Program-made: the position numbers and the translations under genes | In this document: positions 58,262 through 64,000 of the stretch, in pieces | How the letters are laid out: every line of letters starts with the position of its first letter | How positions within the stretch are numbered: position 1 is the first letter of the stretch | The notes under the pieces: generated by a model | Database searches by the model: none | Seen by the model: only the letters and a program-made list of their open reading frames with translations | Told to the model about the DNA's origin: nothing | From: Dillenia suffruticosa | Taxonomy: Eukaryota; Streptophyta; Magnoliopsida; Dilleniales; Dilleniaceae | Direction: 5' to 3' | Assembly: GCA_033439265.1 (NCBI GenBank) | Contig: JAVTVX010000027.1 | Location: 9,873,001-9,937,000, forward strand | DNA length: 64,000 nt

Positions 58262-60990
58262 AAATTCTATTTAAAAATCTAAATTTAGTTTTTCTCATTC
58301 TAAAACCAAATATATTAGCTGTTTGTCTCTTGAAAAATCAATTTATTTAAAATTTTCTCTCTTTACAAAAATTAAAACATATTATTTTCAATTTTCTTGC
58401 TAAAAAAAATCATGATCAGTTTTTATTATAAAACTAAACACAATAATTTAGCTTGTTATTTTAATTAGTATTGAAAGCGAGTTTTGCTCCACATATAATT
58501 GCTCTGCTAACCCGAAAAAGGAACCAAAATTGGTGAGTCTTCTAGACTTTGTTGGATGGTGATACCTGCAAATATCGTCGGAAAATGTTTCGGCGGATGA
58601 GATTCTGACATTCAATTCAGAAAGAGCAATAAGAAAAGTAAGAAACGGATTGAATAGAGGCATAGAATAGTCATGTATTGTCTCTGTGTGATAAGTATAG
58701 AGTTATTATATATATCTAGCTGGTTGTCTGTGCTAAGTATATCTAGCATGCTTGCATGGCAACTTTTGTATTCATTTAGTGGAGTAAAAACCATAATTTT
58801 CTTATAGAGAAATTAGTGAGAATCTTTCGAGAATACAGGAACTGTAGTTAAAAATTTTTGGGAGATTTATGATTCTACTGATTAGGGGAAGTTCGAGTTG
58901 TCATTGAAATTCCTTACCTTATTAGGAGTGATTATCGAGATCTATTTCTTTATTGAGAAAGTTTTCCCCTAACACTAAGGAAGTTTCGTATCAAATTAAG
59001 AAAAATTTAAACTCGTTAGAGATTTTCTTACTTATTGGATAATCATGTGTTGTCCTTATTGCGTAATTGGAATTTCTTTCGTATTAACGGAGAGAATCCA
59101 ACAAGGAATGGGGATAGCCGAGATCGCCGAAGGTCAAGAGTTAGAGTGACCGAGAGGTAAAGGGTCATCCTCCTGAGAGGGGTGAATGCCATAAGCAAGA
59201 GCACTTGACTTAGAGAATAAGAGTGCATTCGGTTGTTCATGGGCATGATAACTATAGCCTAACAAGCTTGATAGTTCACAGGTTTTTTGTAATGAACCGT
59301 TAGATTATGTACCATCAATTAAGAATGGAAAAATACTTTTAATCCTCCTGTATGGGTATATCTTTATGTCTATATAAAAATATTTTAATCTCTTTATATT
59401 ATATTTGAGTTGAATTTTGTATATTAAATATGAAAAAAAGGAGGCACCTTACTCTTACAACTCTTAGACCCCTTTATCCATCTCCACGTATGCCTATGTT
59501 TTCATCGTGTTGCTTGATCTAAGCATGGGATGGATCGAATATTAACCTCACCGGACTCACGTTTTTGTTTTTCATTGTTTTAATATTTTTTATTTTTTAT
59601 TTTTTATTTTTTTTTTCAATTTAAAGCGGGCCTATTAGCCCGACCACTACAAAAAAATTGGCCCATGGCCCAAGTAGAACCTAACCCAATAAACCCACCC
59701 ATTAAGTTACGAAGACTAAATAGGCTTTATTATTTTTTTCTTTTATAACTATTGATATCCGAAATAATATTATAATTAATTTGATTTGAGTATTGTCGAA
59801 TCTAATTTAAGAAAAAATTCTCTTAACGTAGTTTTTTTCATATGCAAATTTTGATTCTATGACTTAATTAAGAGATTTAATATTTTTACCAACCAAGACG
59901 TTTATCTACTGTTAACGTGCATTACTCATTTAGTACGGTAGCTGAATTTTTTTATAAAAAATTATATATTTATAGTCTAATTTAATTCAGCCAAACGTGA
60001 GAATGTTAGGTTTAGAAGGCAAATGTTATCCTTGTTGTCCACACTATTCCTAGAAAAAAATAAAAAAAAATAAAAAAAAAACCTGGATCGAATTTAGATA
60101 AAAAAAATGGTAAATGGAGAACCGGCGTTTCCTCTGCAAGATTTGGCTACCTCTAGAGGAATGTGGATAGCTTGAACTTGCCAGAATTAGTAATATTTCT
60201 TTTATTACAACGTGGGGAACAAAAAGCCCAAGGCCAACACAAGCCGAAAAAGGGCCTAGGCTCTAAAGCTGACAACTCTAGCTTCGTCATCAAGCATCGA
60301 ATTCATTTTTTTTTGTTTTCAAATGTATCCACCACCGATTGATATTTAGATTACTTGAAGCAACGATCAACACCCGCACTCTCAGCCTTCTTTGTATCAA
60401 TGTCACCTTTAAAATGTTTACCATTTCCTCTGCAAGACCTGGCTGCTTGGTGAGGAATATTGGTCGCTTGAACTAGACTTCTTACAATTTTCTGTACATA
60501 GAATATAACATCACCTCTAAATGTTTACCATTTTATCAGGTTTATTCATTTAAGTAATTTTTTTAAATATCTTTTAATATGAAATATAATAAATAATTCG
60601 TTCCATGTTTCAGTCAACTATGTATGTCTAAATTATCTGTGAAAATAATCGATAAAAAATAATAATATTTTTGTATTTGTTAATAAAAACTCCGGTAAAT
60701 ATTAAATAGTTTTATAATATATATATTTTTTGTTATATAAAAATTTAAATCTCGAATCACAAGATTGGAAAAGCGAGACTGTGACTGCTGTCCCGTTAGG
60801 GACATTAAATAGTTTTATAATATGAGATCACTACATGGTAAATGATAACAAAATGAACAACTGGAAGAGAAAAATACTTGGACCCCAAGAAACACTAGGT
60901 CCCAAGGAGTAGTTAGACTGAAAAATCAATCGGATGAATAATTAATATTCAAAAATCAAAATCTTTTTCTTGACCCCCAAGGAAACCTAT
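58262..60990. other. Intergenic, no gene seen
   Basis: Begins with the degenerate TTCTCTCT/TAAATT tract. The 58450-59270 part looks like old retroelement leader sequence but shows no primer site or LTR pair. A ~55-bp phrase with TTTCCTCTGCAAGA occurs at about 60127 and again near 60424. A 20-bp exact direct repeat flanks 83 bp at 60701-60823 (see findings). Confidence 0.45.
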
Positions 60991-60993
60991 CCC

Positions 60994-61001
60994 TATAAAT
61001 A
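60994..61001 (+). promoter_or_regulatory. TATA box of the DUF2828 gene
   Basis: TATAAATA 81 bp upstream of the ATG at 61082. A (GA)n leader at about 61040-61058 follows, consistent with a short 5' UTR. Confidence 0.65.
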
Positions 61002-61081
61002 CTATCAAAAGAAAAAGCCTAACCGGACCAAGTAGACTTGAGAGAGAGAGAGAGAGAATACTTGCGAACCTTGTGCAGCAA

Positions 61082-63037
61082 ATGGCTCCCCAACTCCTCG
61101 GCCCACCGGAAACCCACCAGAAAACCGCAGCTACCACTGCCGCCGCCACTCCAACAGGCAATGCATTCATGGATTTAATGGTGGCTGAGTACAACAATGC
61201 GAAGATCCAGCCAAAACCTCCAATGGGTCAAACAGAGAACCACTCAGCCACATACTTGTCATCAGGAAATCCATGCCTAGATTTCTTCTTCCACGTTGTT
61301 CCTAACACGCCCGCAGAGTCTATAATACAGCGGTTGGAATCAGCATGGAATCAAAATAGCTTGACTGCCCTGAAGCTGATTTGCAATTTGCGTGGTGTCA
61401 GAGGCACCGGAAAATCAGACAAGGAAGGATTCTACACGTGTGCGCTTTGGCTTCACAGCTTCCACCCCAAAACTCTTGCCTGCAATGTGGGGTCTTTCGC
61501 AAATTTTGGCTACTTCAAGGACTTGTTGGAGATTCTTTATCGTCTTCTTGGAAGCCCTGACCGCGGTGCAATCAGGAGAGAGAGGCAGGAGATGAAGAAA
61601 AGAGTAATGTACAAGAAATTCAGAAACGGGCAGTATCTCGGAGTTCACTGGTGCACAGTACGTAGTATGAGGAAGAACTTGAACAAGAAGAAGTCCAACA
61701 TGAAAGGCAAAAGGCTGTTGTCAAGAGAGGCCCGCATTGAAGCTGAGAAGGGGAGAGTGAAGAAGGTGATAGAGGAAGCTAGAAAAATGAGAGAGGAGAA
61801 GAGAATTGCAATGGCAAAGAAATGTATAAACAGGTATGCTAGAGACCCTGATTTCCGTTTTTTGCACGAGAGAGTTTCAGATTATTTTGCAGACTGTTTG
61901 AAGTCAGATCTCAATCACTTGGAATCGGGTGAAATAAACAAGATCAGTCTTGCAGCCAAGTGGTGTCCATCGCTTGATTCATCCTACGATAGAGCAACTC
62001 TGCTCTCCGAGAGCATTGCAAGGAAGGTTTTCCCTCGTGAATCTGATGATGAATACAAGGACATTGAAGAGGCTCACTATGCCTACAGAGTTCGCGACAG
62101 GTTGAGAAAGCAAGTGCTTGTTCCTCTGAGAAAAGTCCTGGAGTTACCCGAGGTCTACATTGGTGCAAACCAGTGGCATTTGATTCCTTACAATAAGGTC
62201 GCCTCTGTGGCAATGAAGTTGTACAAGGAAAAATTCCTCAAGCATGATGGCCAGAGATTCCAGGAATATTTACAGAAAGTTGGAAAGGGAGAAGCCAAAA
62301 TTGCTGCTGGTGCTCTTCTTCCTCACGAAATCATAGCGTCCCTTGATGATGAAGAAGAAGACGGAGGACAAGTTGCAGAGCTCCAGTGGAAGAGAATGGT
62401 GGAGGATCTGTCAAAGGAAGGCAAGCTCCGTGACTCTCTAGCAGTCTGTGATGTATCAGGCAGCATGGAGGGAACACCAATGGAAGTGTCTGTTGCATTA
62501 GGAGTTTTGGTTTCAGAGCTCAATGAAGAGCCATGGAAAGGGAAGCTCATAACATTCAGTGCAAGTCCGAAGCTTGACACAGTCGAAGGACAAAACCTGG
62601 CAGGGAAGACATCATTTGTGAGGAAGATGGAATGGGGAATGAATACGGACTTTCAGAAAGTGTTTGATCTGATCCTCAAAGTCGCGGTTGAGGGAAAGCT
62701 GAGGGCAGAACAGATGATAAAGAGAGTGTTTGTATTCAGCGACATGGAATTCGATCAAGCTTCTACGAACAATTGGGAAACAGATTACGAAGCGATTGTG
62801 AGGAAGTTTACGGAACAAGGGTACGGAAGCGCAGTACCAGAAATTGTGTATTGGAATTTGAGGGACTCGCGTTCCACACCTACCCCAGGTACCCAGAAAG
62901 GGGTGGCTCTTGTGAGTGGCTTTTCCAAGAACTTGTTGAAACTTTTCTTAGAAGAAAATGGAATTCCGGATGCAGAGAGTGTTATGGAAGCTGCAATCTG
63001 TGGTAAGGAGTACAGCCAGTTGCTTGTGCTTGACTAG
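61082..63037 (+). CDS. DUF2828 protein with vWA/MIDAS domain
   Basis: Single-exon gene, 651 aa, ATG at 61082 (MAPQLLGPPETHQK); the in-frame codons upstream lack an ATG. The N-terminus has an Ala/Thr-rich stretch and then GNAFMDLMVAEYNN, a conserved plant DUF2828 block. GNPCLDFFFHVVPNTP, WNQNSLTALKLICNLRGVRGTGKSDKEGFY and GSFANFGYFKDLLEIL follow. A Lys/Arg-rich helical segment runs roughly from 180 to 245. CDVSGSMEGTPMEV (D457-S459-S461) is a classic MIDAS DxSxS metal site of a von Willebrand A fold, with FSDMEFDQA further on as in the family. The family occurs in plants and in giant viruses (mimivirus L728 type); its function is unknown, but vWA domains usually mediate metal-dependent protein contacts. 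Open frame and intact motifs suggest a working gene. Confidence 0.93.
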   Translation: MAPQLLGPPETHQKTAATTAAATPTGNAFMDLMVAEYNNAKIQPKPPMGQTENHSATYLSSGNPCLDFFFHVVPNTPAESIIQRLESAWNQNSLTALKLICNLRGVRGTGKSDKEGFYTCALWLHSFHPKTLACNVGSFANFGYFKDLLEILYRLLGSPDRGAIRRERQEMKKRVMYKKFRNGQYLGVHWCTVRSMRKNLNKKKSNMKGKRLLSREARIEAEKGRVKKVIEEARKMREEKRIAMAKKCINRYARDPDFRFLHERVSDYFADCLKSDLNHLESGEINKISLAAKWCPSLDSSYDRATLLSESIARKVFPRESDDEYKDIEEAHYAYRVRDRLRKQVLVPLRKVLELPEVYIGANQWHLIPYNKVASVAMKLYKEKFLKHDGQRFQEYLQKVGKGEAKIAAGALLPHEIIASLDDEEEDGGQVAELQWKRMVEDLSKEGKLRDSLAVCDVSGSMEGTPMEVSVALGVLVSELNEEPWKGKLITFSASPKLDTVEGQNLAGKTSFVRKMEWGMNTDFQKVFDLILKVAVEGKLRAEQMIKRVFVFSDMEFDQASTNNWETDYEAIVRKFTEQGYGSAVPEIVYWNLRDSRSTPTPGTQKGVALVSGFSKNLLKLFLEENGIPDAESVMEAAICGKEYSQLLVLD

Positions 63038-64000
63038 GGAATACACAGTGTACATATATGATTTTTGAGTGACATTTGTTCTTTTTTGTTTGTTGTTGCT
63101 CTAATCTGTTTCCGGTGTTTGCATTTTTATTTAGCAAACCAAAATAAAAATAAATTAAAATAGAAGATTAGTTTTCATATTGAATACTAATTTTGCAGTT
63201 CTTCAAATGATAGGATTTGAAATTTGACACTTGTTGATAAAATTTTCAGTTACATACAAGAGAAATGTGGACTCTCTCCAAATGAAAGATTAGAAATGTA
63301 ATTCGTTTTTGAAAAATTTTTGTCCATATCTTGGTGTGATTATTTTAAAATAAATGATTATGATATAAAGTTTTATTTTGAACACGCAAGTATATATGAT
63401 CCGATGATGTTTAGTAGTTTTTTAAAACGAATGAAGTTAAATTTTAATAATAATTCTGATTTATTTAATAATTAAATAAAAAATAAATATATTTTTATCG
63501 GATTACTTTTAATATATTTGAATTAGTTAGCAATAGAAATGAAAAACAAAGGTGGTAAACATAGATAATAGAGCACTCTAAAACACTTTAAAACTAACGG
63601 CTAATTTCCTTAATTGTCATTAGAGGAACATTAATCTTACATAGATCAAATAAAACATTAATTCTCTTTCTGGCCTTTTCTCTAACTTCTCTCTAGACAA
63701 ATATTTTTCAATCTAACTTCCTGTCTTTAAACAATATTCAATTTTTCAATTTTCACTTGTGTAAAATATTTAATTTCTAAAAAATTCTCTAGAAATTTCT
63801 CTAAAAAAAAAAAAAACTATTTAGTTTTTCAACCTCACTATAAATTTTTTTTGATTTTTTAATTTTTACGTGCTAACAAATATTCAACATTTTCAATTTT
63901 CTCCATCTTTAAAACATTCAATATTTCAGTTTCTCTTTCCAAAAATTATTCAATTTTTCTATTTTCTTCCTTGATACCTTTTCTCTCTTAAAAAAAAAAT
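63038..64000. other. Downstream region of the DUF2828 gene
   Basis: Includes the 3' UTR of the gene; possible poly(A) signals are AAAATAAAAATAAA-like words near 63140-63155. The rest is AT-rich. From about 63590 to the window end there is a degenerate TTTCTCT/CAATTTTTC tract. No further gene seen. Confidence 0.5.

Noticed and set aside
59043..59246. 67-codon minus-strand frame
   Set aside because: No protein family recognised; the DNA resembles old retroelement leader sequence, but no LTR pair or primer site supports an element call.
61073..61081. Upstream start for the DUF2828 protein
   Set aside because: The codon at 61073 is GTG; the first ATG in frame is at 61082.

Overview
The window looks like AT-rich nuclear DNA from a flowering plant, probably a eudicot. 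Genes have GT-AG introns and transposons lie inside introns and next to genes. Plant-type LTR retrotransposons use an initiator-tRNA-Met primer site, there is a tRNA-derived SINE of the angiosperm Au type, and there is a decayed fragment of plastid 16S rDNA. I cannot name the species.

Four genes look intact. (1) 317-11811 (+): a seven-exon calcium-dependent protein kinase of 500 aa, CPK4/11/12 type, with a 7.6-kb first intron holding a dead LINE. (2) 12166-16211 (-): a three-exon HotDog acyl-CoA thioesterase (ACOT13-like, 155 aa), convergent with the kinase. (3) 25284-34085 (-): a tandem paralogue of gene 2 with identical exon sizes (180, 144 and 144 bp). Its second intron has grown to 8.25 kb and holds a LINE-type tail, a plastid rDNA fragment, a roughly 330-bp tandem array, a complete short LTR element and further LTR and LINE remnants. 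(4) 61082-63037 (+): a single-exon DUF2828 protein of 651 aa with a vWA/MIDAS domain.

The two thioesterase genes are separated by a nest of transposons. The outer layer is a TIR element (about 16481-24261). A chromovirus-type Ty3/gypsy element (16711-22251, minus) and a 385-bp palindrome-filled Mutator-like MITE with a perfect 9-bp target duplication (22418-22802) are inserted in it. About 400 bp upstream of gene 3 starts a 4.8-kb Mutator-like element (34486-39296) with long TIRs. It carries a dead MULE transposase followed by a plant mobile domain (PMD, the 'phosphatase 7 long form' type).

From 39.3 to 61 kb I find no host gene. This part holds a Ty1/copia relic (41.3-45.05 kb), a LINE relic (45.4-45.8 kb) and an 11.7-kb LTR element (46532-58261, minus). 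That element has 1.9-2.1-kb LTRs, a coiled-coil gag-like ORF and a second plant-transposon-like reading region, but no recognisable polymerase. A 3.4-kb solo LTR with its own 5-bp target duplication (51516-54930) is inserted in it.

The genes do not form an obvious pathway. The kinase is a calcium sensor-transducer, the thioesterases hydrolyse acyl-CoAs, and the role of the DUF2828 protein is unknown. The main story is how nested transposons have expanded a gene-poor region around a tandem thioesterase pair. All exon boundaries and family calls were made by eye; alignments and RNA data would be needed to confirm them.
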